This document shows positions 7,925-16,729 of a DNA stretch of 64,000 nucleotides, in pieces. Below the pieces are notes generated by a model that saw only the letters and a list, made by a program, of their open reading frames with translations, was not told the origin of the DNA and ran no database searches. The stretch comes from Aestuariivita sp. (lineage in GTDB: Bacteria > Pseudomonadota > Alphaproteobacteria > Rhodobacterales > Rhodobacteraceae), in assembly GCA_018401465.1 (NCBI GenBank), contig JAGYKE010000005.1, forward strand, positions 682,001 through 746,000, read 5' to 3'. A program made the position numbers and the translations under genes. Each line of letters begins with the position of its first letter. Positions within the stretch are counted from its first letter, which is position 1.

Positions 7925-8906
7925 GGGCCACCTCGCGTCCCGACAGCGCGCCGATCAGCCCGCCGCGCGCGAAAAGGACCACGCCCAGCAAGATCGCGCC
8001 CACATAGATCAGCCAGAATTCCGACAGCCCGCCCAGGAAATGTTCCAGCAGGATGAAGAGGCCCGCCCCCACCACGGGGCCAAACAGCCGCCCGATCCCG
8101 CCGAGGATGATGAAGATGATGAGTTCCCCCGACAGGTGCCAGGAAAACATCGTGGGCGCCACGAAGCGGTTGAGATCGGCGAAGAGCGCCCCGGCAAGCC
8201 CCGTGATCGCGCCCGAGATGACGAAGGCCACCAGTTTCACCCGCATCGGGTCAAGCCCCACGGTCTGCACCCGTTCCGCGTTCTGCCGCGCGGCGCCCAG
8301 CGCGAGGCCAAAGCGCGACCGCGCGATCAGGTGCGACAGGGTCAGCGACAGCGACAGCGCGACAAAGGCGATGGCGAAGAACTGGATGGGGACCAGCGTG
8401 TTCAGCCCCGGAAAGTCGTTGCGCACGAAGATCGACAACCCGTCCTCGCCGCCATAGGCGGGCCAGGAGATGGCGAAGTAATAGAACATCTGCCCGAAGG
8501 CGAGCGTGATCATGATGAAATAGACCCCACCGGTGCGCAGCGACAGCGCGCCGATGGCCAGCGCGACCAGCGCGCTGACAGCGACGGCAACCACCCAGAT
8601 CACCGGCATGAACTTGGTGCCCTCGATCAAAAGCGGCACCTCCATCAGCGGCGTGAAGGTCTGCGCGTGGTGCGCAAGGATGCCCATGGAATAGCCGCCG
8701 ATCCCGAAGAAGACCGCATGTCCCAGCGACACCATCCCCCCCAGCCCCAGCGCGATGTTGAGCCCCACGCCCGCCATCGCAAGGATCGCGACCTTGGTCG
8801 CCAGCGTGATGGTGAAGGGCTGGCCCGCGACATGGGCCCAGACCGGTATCCCCAGCAGCAGGAGCATGATCGCGGCGTTGACGTAGGTTTCCCGGATCAT
8901 CGTCAT
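7917..8906 (-). CDS. ABC importer permease, LivM type
   Basis: A 329-residue polytopic membrane protein with about nine hydrophobic segments. The family block GLGGMVSLGHAVFFGIGGY lies near residue 55, and LARSRFGLALGAARQNAERV forms the cytoplasmic coupling loop. The ATG at 8906 overlaps the end of LivH by 4 bp. It is one half of the permease of the importer encoded between 6,486 and 11,711. Confidence 0.93.
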   Translation of the reverse strand: MTMIRETYVNAAIMLLLLGIPVWAHVAGQPFTITLATKVAILAMAGVGLNIALGLGGMVSLGHAVFFGIGGYSMGILAHHAQTFTPLMEVPLLIEGTKFMPVIWVVAVAVSALVALAIGALSLRTGGVYFIMITLAFGQMFYYFAISWPAYGGEDGLSIFVRNDFPGLNTLVPIQFFAIAFVALSLSLTLSHLIARSRFGLALGAARQNAERVQTVGLDPMRVKLVAFVISGAITGLAGALFADLNRFVAPTMFSWHLSGELIIFIILGGIGRLFGPVVGAGLFILLEHFLGGLSEFWLIYVGAILLGVVLFARGGLIGALSGREVAHD

Positions 8907-9820
8907 GCCTTTCCGTAAAGCCCGGTGGGCCGGAAGATCAGAACACCCGCCATCAGGATGTAGATCAGCATCGACGCCAGCGCCGAGCCGACCGAGTTGG
9001 CCGAGGCAGGCTCCATGAACGCACCGAACAGGACCGGCAGCAGGAAGCGGCCCAGCGTGTCGGTCAGCCCCACGAGGATCGCGCCGACGAAGGCACCCTT
9101 GATCGACCCGATGCCGCCGATGACGATGGTGACGAAGGCAAGGATCAGCATCGGCTCGCCCATGCCGACCTGCACCGACTGGATCGCCCCCACCAGCGCG
9201 CCCGCGAAGCCGGCAAGGCCCGCGCCCAGCGCGAAGACCAGCGTGTAGAGCTTCGAGATATCGACGCCCAGCGCCGCGATCATCTCGCGGTCGCTTTCGC
9301 CCGCCCGGATGCGGATGCCGACGCGCGTCTTCGCGATCAGCAGGAACAGACCCGCCGCGACCGCCAGCCCGATCAGGATGATCGTCAGCCGGTAAAGCGG
9401 ATAGGGAATGCCGCCCGGCAGCGTGACCGCGCCCGACAGGAAATCGGGCACGTCGAGGTAAAGCGGAAACGACCCGAAGACCCAGCGCGTGCCCTCGGAG
9501 AAGATCAGGATCAGCGCGAAGGTCGCCAGCACCTGATCGAGGTGGTCGCGGTCATACAGGCGGCGGATCACCAGCACCTCGACGATCACGCCCGCGATGG
9601 CAGCCGCCATCAGCGCGGCGGCAAGGCCCAGCACGAAAGACCCCGTCGCCGCCGCTCCGGCGGCGGCCGCGAAGGCCCCCACCATGTAAAGCGATCCATG
9701 GGCCAGATTGATGATCCCCATCACCCCGAAGATCAGCGTGAGACCGGCCGAGATCAGAAACAGCATCAGCCCGAATTGCAGCCCGTTCAGGATCTGTTCG
9801 ATGAGAAGAAGAATGCTCAT
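8903..9820 (-). CDS. ABC importer permease, LivH type
   Basis: A 305-residue polytopic permease starting at the ATG at 9820 (MSILLLIEQILNGLQFGLML), which is how LivH proteins normally open. Motifs GVMGIINLAHGSLYMVGAF and IGGIGSIKGAFVGAI match the family. The ATG overlaps the BKACE stop by 4 bp (ATGA). An upstream in-frame start near 10,048 would extend into the BKACE gene and is rejected. Confidence 0.93.
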   Translation of the reverse strand: MSILLLIEQILNGLQFGLMLFLISAGLTLIFGVMGIINLAHGSLYMVGAFAAAAGAAATGSFVLGLAAALMAAAIAGVIVEVLVIRRLYDRDHLDQVLATFALILIFSEGTRWVFGSFPLYLDVPDFLSGAVTLPGGIPYPLYRLTIILIGLAVAAGLFLLIAKTRVGIRIRAGESDREMIAALGVDISKLYTLVFALGAGLAGFAGALVGAIQSVQVGMGEPMLILAFVTIVIGGIGSIKGAFVGAILVGLTDTLGRFLLPVLFGAFMEPASANSVGSALASMLIYILMAGVLIFRPTGLYGKA

Positions 9821-10554
9821 GGCCCCACATCCCGGATCGTGTGGTCGATCAGATCGCGCGCGCAGGCCACCAGCGCCGCGTTCGACGGCGCGGGCGTGCC
9901 GCCGGGCAGGTCGAGCACGTCCTCGAACCCGATGCGGGTGTCGAAACCAAGCCGCGCGGCCTCGATCACGCAGGGCCAGGCGCTGCGCTCCTGCCCGTGC
10001 AGAAGGATCGGCGCGGTCACGCCACGGTCGCGCAGATAGGCAATGCAATGCATCGCCTCAGCCCGCGCCTCGGGGCCCGGGACATCGCGCATCTCGATCA
10101 GGACACGCAGGATGTCGGACTTGTTCGCCTCGCGGCACAGCTTGCGCGCCTCGGCCAGCGACCAGACGCCCGCCTCGATGCCCACATCGCGGTCATGCAT
10201 CATCTTCATCACCTCGATGCAGTCGGGCTCGTTCAGGTTGACCGACACGTAATCGGGCAGAACGTCCCAGGCCTGCATCTGTTCGTGCCTCTTCCGCCCG
10301 CCGGGCCCGATCCAGGCGCCGGTGCCGATGCCAACCTTCATGCCCGGCACGGCGGCGCGGATCGCGGTCAGCGCCGCGGAAACATCGGCGGGCGCGAGAC
10401 TTTCCGCGCCCGCCAGGTTGCGGGGATGGACATGCAGTTCCTGCGCCCCGGCCTTGCGCACGGCGACAGCGTCGCGCGCAAGGTCCTTCGGCGTGAGCGG
10501 GACGCCCGGGGCTTCCGCCCCGGTGCGCCCGCCGTTCAGGCAGGCCTGCAGCAT
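9817..10554 (-). CDS. BKACE-family (DUF849) beta-keto acid cleavage enzyme
   Basis: A 245-residue TIM-barrel protein of the 3-keto-5-aminohexanoate cleavage family. These enzymes use zinc to condense a beta-keto acid with acetyl-CoA, giving acetoacetate and a new acyl-CoA. Visible marks are NGGRTG at the N-terminus, the zinc motif HVHPRN, SVNLNEPD and GFEDVLDLPGG near the end. It is shorter than typical members. It sits between the binding protein and LivH genes. No thiolase gene is in the operon, so this enzyme could handle a beta-keto intermediate from ring cleavage. That role is inferred. Confidence 0.85.
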   Translation of the reverse strand: MLQACLNGGRTGAEAPGVPLTPKDLARDAVAVRKAGAQELHVHPRNLAGAESLAPADVSAALTAIRAAVPGMKVGIGTGAWIGPGGRKRHEQMQAWDVLPDYVSVNLNEPDCIEVMKMMHDRDVGIEAGVWSLAEARKLCREANKSDILRVLIEMRDVPGPEARAEAMHCIAYLRDRGVTAPILLHGQERSAWPCVIEAARLGFDTRIGFEDVLDLPGGTPAPSNAALVACARDLIDHTIRDVGP

Positions 10555-10574
10555 GTCACCCGGTGCCCCGTCGC

Positions 10575-11711
10575 TTACATCTTGCAGTCAGCCGCATAGA
10601 CATCGGTGTGCCCGGTCAGGGCGGTGCCGATGATGCGGTTGGTGAAGACGTCGCCTTCCTGGATCACTTCGCGCACGTAGATGGTCTGCACCGGGTGATT
10701 GTTCGGCCCGAAGGCGAACTCACCCCGGGTCGAGGCGAAGTCGGCTTCCTTCAGCGCGGCGCTGAAGGCCGCAGTATCGGCGACATCTGCCTTGCCCATG
10801 GCCGAGATCATCAGGTTCGCGGTATCGAACCCCTGGCTGGCGTAAAGCGACGGCAGACGCCCGTACTCGGCCTGGAAGCTTTCGACGAAGGCCGCGTTGG
10901 TCGGATTGTCGATGTCCTTGCCCCATTGCGAGGTGTTCTTCACGCCCAGCGCCGCCGCGCCCACGGCCTGCAGGATGCCCTGGTCGAAGCTGAAGGCGGG
11001 TCCCACGAGCGGCAGGTCGACGCCGCTGTCGGCATATTGCTTGAGGAATGAAATCCCCATGCCGCCCGGCAGGAAGAAGAAGACGCTGTCGGCGCCCGAG
11101 GCACGGATCTGCGCGATTTCCGCCGCGTAATCGGTCTGGCCCAGCTTGGTATAGATCTCGCCCGCGAGATTGCCCTTGAAGAACCGCTTGAAGCCCGTGA
11201 GCGCGTCCTGCCCCGCCGGATAATTGGGGGCGAGGATGAAGGTGTTCTTGAAGCCCGCGTCATTGGCATAGGCGCCCGCGCCTTCATGCAGGGCGTCGTT
11301 CTGCCATGCGACGTTGAAATAGTTCGGGTGGCAGCCCTTGCCCGCCAGCGCCGACGGCCCGGCGTTGGGCGACAGGTAGATCTTGCCCTGCGCGGTCACC
11401 GACGGCACTACCGCCATGGCGAGGTTCGACCAGATGATGCCGGTCAGGATATCGACCTGTTCGGCCTGCACCATCTTGTCGGCCAGCTGCACCGCGATCT
11501 CGGGCTTCTGCTGGTCGTCCTCGATCACCACTTCGATGTCGCTGCGGCCCGACTGCTTGACCGCCAGCAAAAAGCCGTCGCGCACGTCGATGCCAAGGCC
11601 CGCGCCGCCGCCCGACAATGTCGTGATCATGCCGACCTTCACGCCTTCGGCCTGCGCCGCAGCCGCCAGCGCCACCATCGATGCGGCAGCGAGCAATGTT
11701 CTGAGTTTCAT
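10575..11711 (-). CDS. Periplasmic substrate-binding protein of HAAT ABC importer
   Basis: A 378-residue type I periplasmic binding protein. The ATG at 11711 gives a signal peptide MKLRTLLAAASMVALAAAAQA with cleavage after AQA, followed by the mature start EGVKVGMITTLSGG. Start choice is supported by GGGAGAA upstream. It belongs to the LivK/aromatic-acid-binding group and is encoded next to the permease and ATPase genes it must serve. The ligand is not predictable from sequence; an aromatic carboxylate is inferred from the CoA ligase next door. Confidence 0.92.
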   Translation of the reverse strand: MKLRTLLAAASMVALAAAAQAEGVKVGMITTLSGGGAGLGIDVRDGFLLAVKQSGRSDIEVVIEDDQQKPEIAVQLADKMVQAEQVDILTGIIWSNLAMAVVPSVTAQGKIYLSPNAGPSALAGKGCHPNYFNVAWQNDALHEGAGAYANDAGFKNTFILAPNYPAGQDALTGFKRFFKGNLAGEIYTKLGQTDYAAEIAQIRASGADSVFFFLPGGMGISFLKQYADSGVDLPLVGPAFSFDQGILQAVGAAALGVKNTSQWGKDIDNPTNAAFVESFQAEYGRLPSLYASQGFDTANLMISAMGKADVADTAAFSAALKEADFASTRGEFAFGPNNHPVQTIYVREVIQEGDVFTNRIIGTALTGHTDVYAADCKM

Positions 11712-11830
11712 ATTCGTCTTCTCCCGTGTCTCGTGTTGTTCTGGGCCGTGTTGGTTTGCGGCGCCGCCCGTGCCCTCTTCCGTCACGACGCCCTGATGTC
11801 AGTCTGCGGCCTGCCCGACCGCTCCGCAAG

Positions 11831-13459
11831 TCATCCCTGCCCGTCCTGCCGCAGGCGGAAGCGCTGGATCTTGCCGGTCTGGGTCTTCGGAAGCTCGGTG
11901 CAGAAGATGACCGAGCGGGGATACTTGTAGGGCGCGATCACCGCCTTCACGTGGTCCTGCAGCGCCTTGACCAACGTCTCGTCGCCCGCAATGCCCGCGC
12001 GCAGCACCACATGGGCCTGCACGATCTGGCCGCGCGCCTCGTCCGCGACGCCGACGACGGCGCATTCGGCGACGTCGGCGTGTGCCAGAAGCGCCGCCTC
12101 CACCTCGGGGCCGGCGATGTTGTAGCCCGCCGAGATGATCATGTCGTCATTGCGCGCGGCGAAGTGGAAATAGCCATCTTCGTCCATCGTGAAGGCGTCG
12201 CCGGTGATGTTCCAGCCGTTCTGCACGTAGGCCTTCTGGCGGTCATCGGCGAGGTAGCGGCACCCGGTCGGCCCGCGCACGGCAAGACGGCCCACCGTCC
12301 CCGGGGGCACGTCGCGCCCGTCCTCGTCCACGATCTTCGCCTCGTAGCCCGTGACCGGGCGGCCGGTGCAGGCCGGGCGGTGATCGTCGAAGCGGTTGGT
12401 GATGAAGATATGCAGCATCTCGGTCGCGCCGATCCCGTCAAGCATCGGCTTGCCGGTCTTCTTCATCCAGTCGTCATAGACCGGCGCGGGCAGGGTTTCC
12501 CCCGCGCTGACGGCGGCGCGAAGCGAGGACAGGTCCGCGCCTTGCTCCATCGCCGACAGCATCGCGCGGTACGCCGTGGGCGCGGTGAAACAGACCGTCG
12601 CGCGATAGGTCTGGATGATCTCGACCATGTTGGGAGGCGTCGCCTGTTCCAGAAGCGTCGCCGCCGCCCCGAATCGCAAGGGGAAGATGGCAAGGCCGCC
12701 AAGACCGAAGGTGAAGGCCAGCGGAGGAGACCCGACAAAGACATCCTCCGGCGTCACGCCCAGCACTTCCTTCGCATAGCCGTCCGCGACGATCAGCAGA
12801 TCGCGGTGGAAATGCATCGTGGCCTTGGGATTGCCCGTGGTGCCCGAGGTGAAGCCCAGAAGCGCCACGTCGTCGCGCCCGGTCTTCACCGCCTCGAAGC
12901 GCACGGGTTTCTGCAAGGCCAACCGGTCGAGTTCCGCATCGTGGTTCGAGGTGCCGTCGAAGCCGATCACCTTCCTGAGGAACCTCGAATCCTTCGCGCA
13001 GGCGACGATCTCGTCCATGAGCCGCGTGTCGCACAGCGCGAATTCGATCTCGGCCTTGTCGACGATCTGGCCCAGTTCGCCCGCCCGCAGCATCGGCATG
13101 GTGTTGACGACAACCGCGCCCACCTTGGTGGCGGCCAGCCAACAGGCGACCATGGCGGGGTTGTTGGCCGACCGGATCAGCACCCGGTTGCCCGGCTTCA
13201 CGCCAAGGTCTTCGACCAGCGCATGGGCGAGGCGGTTGGTCCAGTCCGCCAGTTCCTTGTAGGTGCGCCGCCGCCCGTTTCCGATCAGCGCAGTGTGATC
13301 GCCGAAGCCTTTCGCGACCATGGCGTCGGTCAGTTCGACGCCTGCATTCAGGTAATCGGGATAGGGAAACCCCTCCATCAGGAAGTCGGGCCATTGACCC
13401 GGCGGCGGAAGGTTGTCGCGGGCGAAGCTGTCGGTATGGCCGGTCGGTCCCAGTGTCAT
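11831..13459 (-). CDS. Aryl-CoA ligase (benzoate/2-aminobenzoate-CoA ligase family)
   Basis: A 542-residue ANL-superfamily adenylate-forming ligase that activates an aromatic acid with ATP and CoA. Visible are the P-loop GFTSGTTGNPKATMHFHRD, the GIGATEMLHIF block, and the C-terminal AARNDDMIISAGYNIAGPEVE and PKTQTGKIQRFRL with the catalytic lysine. The opening residues LPPPGQWPDFL resemble 2-aminobenzoate-CoA ligases. It lies 3 bp after the acyl-CoA dehydrogenase gene and 119 bp before the binding-protein gene. Benzoate, salicylate or anthranilate are all possible substrates. The monooxygenase gene in the operon favours 2-amino- or 2-hydroxybenzoate. Confidence 0.9.
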   Translation of the reverse strand: MTLGPTGHTDSFARDNLPPPGQWPDFLMEGFPYPDYLNAGVELTDAMVAKGFGDHTALIGNGRRRTYKELADWTNRLAHALVEDLGVKPGNRVLIRSANNPAMVACWLAATKVGAVVVNTMPMLRAGELGQIVDKAEIEFALCDTRLMDEIVACAKDSRFLRKVIGFDGTSNHDAELDRLALQKPVRFEAVKTGRDDVALLGFTSGTTGNPKATMHFHRDLLIVADGYAKEVLGVTPEDVFVGSPPLAFTFGLGGLAIFPLRFGAAATLLEQATPPNMVEIIQTYRATVCFTAPTAYRAMLSAMEQGADLSSLRAAVSAGETLPAPVYDDWMKKTGKPMLDGIGATEMLHIFITNRFDDHRPACTGRPVTGYEAKIVDEDGRDVPPGTVGRLAVRGPTGCRYLADDRQKAYVQNGWNITGDAFTMDEDGYFHFAARNDDMIISAGYNIAGPEVEAALLAHADVAECAVVGVADEARGQIVQAHVVLRAGIAGDETLVKALQDHVKAVIAPYKYPRSVIFCTELPKTQTGKIQRFRLRQDGQG

Positions 13460-13462
13460 GTC

Positions 13463-14602
13463 CTATCCCCCTGAAAGGGCCCCCAAGGTCTGCCGCGCGA
13501 TCACCACGCGCTGCACGTCGGACGCGCCTTCATAGATGCGCAGCGCCCGGATTTCGCGGTAGAGGCTTTCGACCATCTGCCCCGTGCGCACACCGTCCCC
13601 GCCATGCAGCTGGACGGCGGCGTCGATCACCCGCTGCGCAGCCTCCGTCGCATAGAGCTTGGCCATCGCCGCCTCGCGCGTGATCCGGGCCGCGCCCTGA
13701 TCCTTCATCCAGGCCGCGCGATAGATCAGCAGCGCGGCGGCATCGATTTCCAGCGCCATGTCGGCGATATGGCCCTGCACCATCTGCAAGTCAGAGAGCG
13801 GCGCGCCCTGCACCTGCCGTGTCGTCACCCGCGCCACCGCCTCATCGAGCGCGCGGCGGGCAAAGCCCAAAGCCGCCGCCGCCACGGTCGACCGGAAGAC
13901 GTCGAGCACCGACATCGCGATGCGGAAGCCCGCACCGGGATCGCCGATCATCGCGTCGGCCGGCACCCGCACATCGGTAAAGCGCAAGGTCGCCAAGGGA
14001 TGCGGCGCGATCACCTGCAACCGCTCCACCACCTCGAAACCCGGCAGATCGGGCGTCACGATGAAGCACGACAGCCCCTTCGCGCCCGGGGCCTCGCCCG
14101 TGCGCGCGAACAGCGTATAGACATCCGCGATCCCCCCATTGGAGATCCAGGTCTTCTCGCCGTTCAGCACGAAGTGGTTGCCGTCGCGCGTCGCGGTCAT
14201 GGTGGAATTCGCCACGTCCGAACCCGATTGCGGTTCGGTCAGGGCAAAGGCGGAAATGGCCCGCCCCTCGCGCGTCTTCTCAAGCCAGCCTTTCTGCTCG
14301 GCCGACCCGAAAAGCGAAATCGCCCCCGTCCCCAGCCCCTGCATGGCAAAGGCGAAATCGGCCAGCCCGTCATGGCGCGCCAGCGTCTCGCGGATCAGGC
14401 AGAGCGTGCGCACATCCAGAGAGCCGCCGGAATGCCGCAGGAACCCCGCCTTGCCCAGGTCCGCCACCAGCCCCCGGCAGGCCGCATCCACGTCCGCATG
14501 ATCCACCGGCAGATGCGCGGCGGCCCAGCTGTCCAGATGCAGGGCCAGCGCACGATGGCGATCCTCGAAGAACGGCCAGTCAAGAAAGCTGCGGTCAGGC
14601 AT
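13463..14602 (-). CDS. Acyl-CoA dehydrogenase
   Basis: A 379-residue FAD-dependent acyl-CoA dehydrogenase. The middle beta domain has [15 protein letters not shown] and [14 protein letters not shown], and the C-terminus has [19 protein letters not shown], whose glutamate is the usual catalytic base. It should introduce a double bond into a ring-derived CoA ester for beta-oxidation. It lies 48 bp after the enoyl-CoA hydratase gene and 3 bp before the ligase gene. Electrons would go to ETF, which is not encoded in the window. Confidence 0.93.
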   Translation of the reverse strand: MPDRSFLDWPFFEDRHRALALHLDSWAAAHLPVDHADVDAACRGLVADLGKAGFLRHSGGSLDVRTLCLIRETLARHDGLADFAFAMQGLGTGAISLFGSAEQKGWLEKTREGRAISAFALTEPQSGSDVANSTMTATRDGNHFVLNGEKTWISNGGIADVYTLFARTGEAPGAKGLSCFIVTPDLPGFEVVERLQVIAPHPLATLRFTDVRVPADAMIGDPGAGFRIAMSVLDVFRSTVAAAALGFARRALDEAVARVTTRQVQGAPLSDLQMVQGHIADMALEIDAAALLIYRAAWMKDQGAARITREAAMAKLYATEAAQRVIDAAVQLHGGDGVRTGQMVESLYREIRALRIYEGASDVQRVVIARQTLGALSGG

Positions 14603-14650
14603 CAGCGCGCACCCCTTGCTTCATCTCGTCCCAGAACGCCAAATCCGCCA

Positions 14651-15454
14651 TCAGTCGCCCTCGAACACGGGTTTTTCCTTGGCGACGAAGGCCTTGTAGG
14701 CCCGCACGAAGTCTTCCGTCTGCATGCAGATCGCCTGCGCCTGCGCTTCCGCCTCGATCGCCTGTTCGATCGACATGGACCATTCCTGCACAAGCATGGT
14801 CTTCGTCATCATATGCGCGAAATTCGGCCCCGCGACGATCTTTTCGGCGAGGCTGCGCGCCTCCGCCTCCAGCGCGTCGCCGGCCACCAGCTTGTTGAAG
14901 AAGCCCCAGCGCTCACCTTCCTCGGCGCTCATCGACCGCCCGGTATAGAGGAGCTCCGCCGCCCGCCCCTGACCGATGATGCGGGGCAGGATCGCGCAGG
15001 CGCCCATGTCGCAGCCCGCAAGGCCGACGCGGGTGAACAGGAACGCGGTCTTGGCCTCGGGCGTGCCGATCCGCAGATCCGACGCCATGGCGATGATGGC
15101 GCCCGCACCCACGCAGATGCCGTCGATCGCGGCGATCACCGGCTTGCCGCAATTGACCATCGCCTTGACCAGATCCCCGGTCATCCGGGTGAAGGCCAGA
15201 AGCTCCTTCATGTTCATCTTCGTCAGCGGCCCGATGATGTCATGCACATCGCCGCCGGAGCTGAAATTCCCCCCGTTCGACGCGAAGACCACCGCCTTCA
15301 CCTCGTCGGTATAGGGCAGCGCGCGGAACCAGTCGCGGAGTTCCGCATAGCTGTCGAAGGTCAGCGGGTTCTTCCGGTCGGGCCGGTTCAGCGAGACGGT
15401 CGCGATGCCCCCCTCGACCCGGCAGAGAAAATGCGTCGTGTCGGCCAGGCCCAT
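14651..15454 (-). CDS. Enoyl-CoA hydratase/isomerase family protein
   Basis: A 267-residue crotonase-fold protein. Oxyanion-hole elements are [17 protein letters not shown] and [19 protein letters not shown], followed by [25 protein letters not shown]. It would hydrate, or hydrolytically open, an unsaturated ring CoA ester in the pathway. It begins 3 bp after the MarR gene. The enzymes of the 2-aminobenzoyl-CoA pathway include crotonase members, which fits the context. The precise reaction (hydration or ring opening) cannot be read from sequence. Confidence 0.92.
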   Translation of the reverse strand: MGLADTTHFLCRVEGGIATVSLNRPDRKNPLTFDSYAELRDWFRALPYTDEVKAVVFASNGGNFSSGGDVHDIIGPLTKMNMKELLAFTRMTGDLVKAMVNCGKPVIAAIDGICVGAGAIIAMASDLRIGTPEAKTAFLFTRVGLAGCDMGACAILPRIIGQGRAAELLYTGRSMSAEEGERWGFFNKLVAGDALEAEARSLAEKIVAGPNFAHMMTKTMLVQEWSMSIEQAIEAEAQAQAICMQTEDFVRAYKAFVAKEKPVFEGD

Positions 15455-15457
15455 GCC

Positions 15458-15922
15458 CTACCCCTCCCTTTTCGTCAGCGCGCCGAGGCGCCATGTTATT
15501 TCGCCCGCATCCTCGGCGCTGATCGCCGACAGCGCCGCGTCGATCCACGCCTCGTGCTCGGCCGCCTGCCGCGCGAATTCCGCGCGGCCCTTGTCGGTCA
15601 GGCGCACGGAAAACGCCCGCCGGTCGCCATCGACGGCCGATCGCGTCACATGTCCCTCTTCCACCAGCCGTTCGATGATGCCGGTCACGTTGCCGTTCGA
15701 CACGCGCAGCACGCCCGACAATTCGCTCATCTTCAGCCCGTCGGGGTTGCGCGACAGGGCCGACATGACGTCGAAGCGCGGCAGCGTTGTGCCATGTTCG
15801 ACCCGCAGCTTCTCGCGCAGCGCCCCCTCCACCTCGCGCGTCACCCGCAGAAGCCGCAGCCACAGACGCAGCCGCGCCTTGCTGGCGGGCTCCACCGCGG
15901 GTTTCTCGCGGGTCAGCGTCAT
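15458..15922 (-). CDS. MarR-family transcriptional regulator
   Basis: A 154-residue winged-helix regulator. The recognition region is KMSELSGVLRVSNGNVTGIIERLVEEGHV and the wing is RRAFSVRLTDKGRAEF. It overlaps the SDR stop by 4 bp and precedes the enoyl-CoA hydratase gene by 3 bp, so it is made as part of the operon. MarR proteins in CoA-dependent aromatic pathways commonly repress until bound by the aryl-CoA. The likely operators are the two palindromes at 19,084-19,113, giving feedback control of the whole operon. This link is inferred. Confidence 0.92.
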   Translation of the reverse strand: MTLTREKPAVEPASKARLRLWLRLLRVTREVEGALREKLRVEHGTTLPRFDVMSALSRNPDGLKMSELSGVLRVSNGNVTGIIERLVEEGHVTRSAVDGDRRAFSVRLTDKGRAEFARQAAEHEAWIDAALSAISAEDAGEITWRLGALTKREG

Positions 15923-16638
15923 ACCTCGCCCCCGGAGACGGCCAGAGCATGACCGTTGACCATGCTGGCTTCCGGCGAGGCGAGGAAGCGCACCGCCGCC
16001 GCGACCTCGTCGACCGAGATCATGCGCTTCATCGGGTTGCGCGCCACGATCTTCGACGCCGCCGTGTCGCGGTCGAGGCCCGTCGCCTCCATCACGTTGC
16101 GGATCGCGCCTTCGGCCATCTCGGTCTCGACGAAACCGGGGCAGACCGCGTTGCAGGTGATCCCCTTGCGCGCCACCTCGATCGCGACCGACCGCACCAG
16201 CCCCAGAACCCCGTGCTTGGACGCGACATAGGCCCCGATCCCCGCGCCCCCCTGCAAGGACGCGGTCGAGGCCATGGCGATCAGCCGCCCGCCCGGTCCC
16301 ATACCTTTCAGCGCCGCGCGGAAGGTCAGGAAGACTCCGGTCAGGTTGATCTTCATGACGTCGTCCCAGTCGGACAGGCTCATCTTCGCGATGGGCGCAG
16401 ACGGCGCGATCCCGGCATTGGCCACGACCACGTCGAACGGCTCGGCGAACAGCGCCGCCACCTGCGCCTCGTCCGTCACGTCGGCGGTCACACAGGCCAT
16501 GCCGCGCCCGCCATCAGTCTCGTGCAGCGCCTCCAGCCGCCGACCCGTGATGGTCACGTGATCGCCTGCGCCCGCGAAATCCCGCGCCACGGCACGCCCG
16601 ATGCCCGATCCGCCGCCCGTGACCAGAACCCGACGCAT
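15919..16638 (-). CDS. Short-chain dehydrogenase/reductase (putative 3-hydroxyacyl-CoA dehydrogenase)
   Basis: A 239-residue classical SDR starting at the ATG at 16638. Motifs are TGGGSGIG (NAD(P) binding), NAG at about residue 80 and the catalytic YVASK, with a final VNGHALAVSGGEV typical of the family. Within a beta-oxidation-like operon it most likely oxidises a 3-hydroxyacyl-CoA. A much longer in-frame extension to 17,265 reads through the monooxygenase gene in another frame and is not real. A hairpin (16,688-16,710) separates it from the monooxygenase gene. Confidence 0.92.
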   Translation of the reverse strand: MRRVLVTGGGSGIGRAVARDFAGAGDHVTITGRRLEALHETDGGRGMACVTADVTDEAQVAALFAEPFDVVVANAGIAPSAPIAKMSLSDWDDVMKINLTGVFLTFRAALKGMGPGGRLIAMASTASLQGGAGIGAYVASKHGVLGLVRSVAIEVARKGITCNAVCPGFVETEMAEGAIRNVMEATGLDRDTAASKIVARNPMKRMISVDEVAAAVRFLASPEASMVNGHALAVSGGEV

Positions 16639-16687
16639 CAGCGCACCCACCTTGTCTTCCTCTCGCTCCAAATATCCCGCGGGGGGT

Positions 16688-16710
16688 GCGGGGGGCGCGA
16701 AGCCCCCCGC
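16688..16710 (-). terminator. GC-rich hairpin between the monooxygenase and SDR genes
   Basis: A perfect 9-bp stem (GCGGGGGGC/GCCCCCCGC) with a 5-base loop lies 20 bases after the monooxygenase stop. On the minus strand it is followed by CGCGGGATATTTGGAGCGAGAGGAAG and then the SDR gene. It may act as a partial terminator or an mRNA-stabilising stem that sets different levels for the first gene and the rest of the operon. The T-rich part is short, so complete termination is doubtful. Confidence 0.5.
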
Positions 16711-16729
16711 TCCGACAGCGTCGCCGGGC

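Noticed and set aside
14595-14651. 18-codon ORF between the enoyl-CoA hydratase and acyl-CoA dehydrogenase genes, overlapping both
   Set aside because: Its ATG overlaps the hydratase stop, as in coupled genes, but the peptide is too short and has no independent support.
13604-15952. 782-codon plus-strand open frame opposite the dehydrogenase and hydratase genes
   Set aside because: Shadow frame without motifs, typical of high-GC third-position bias.
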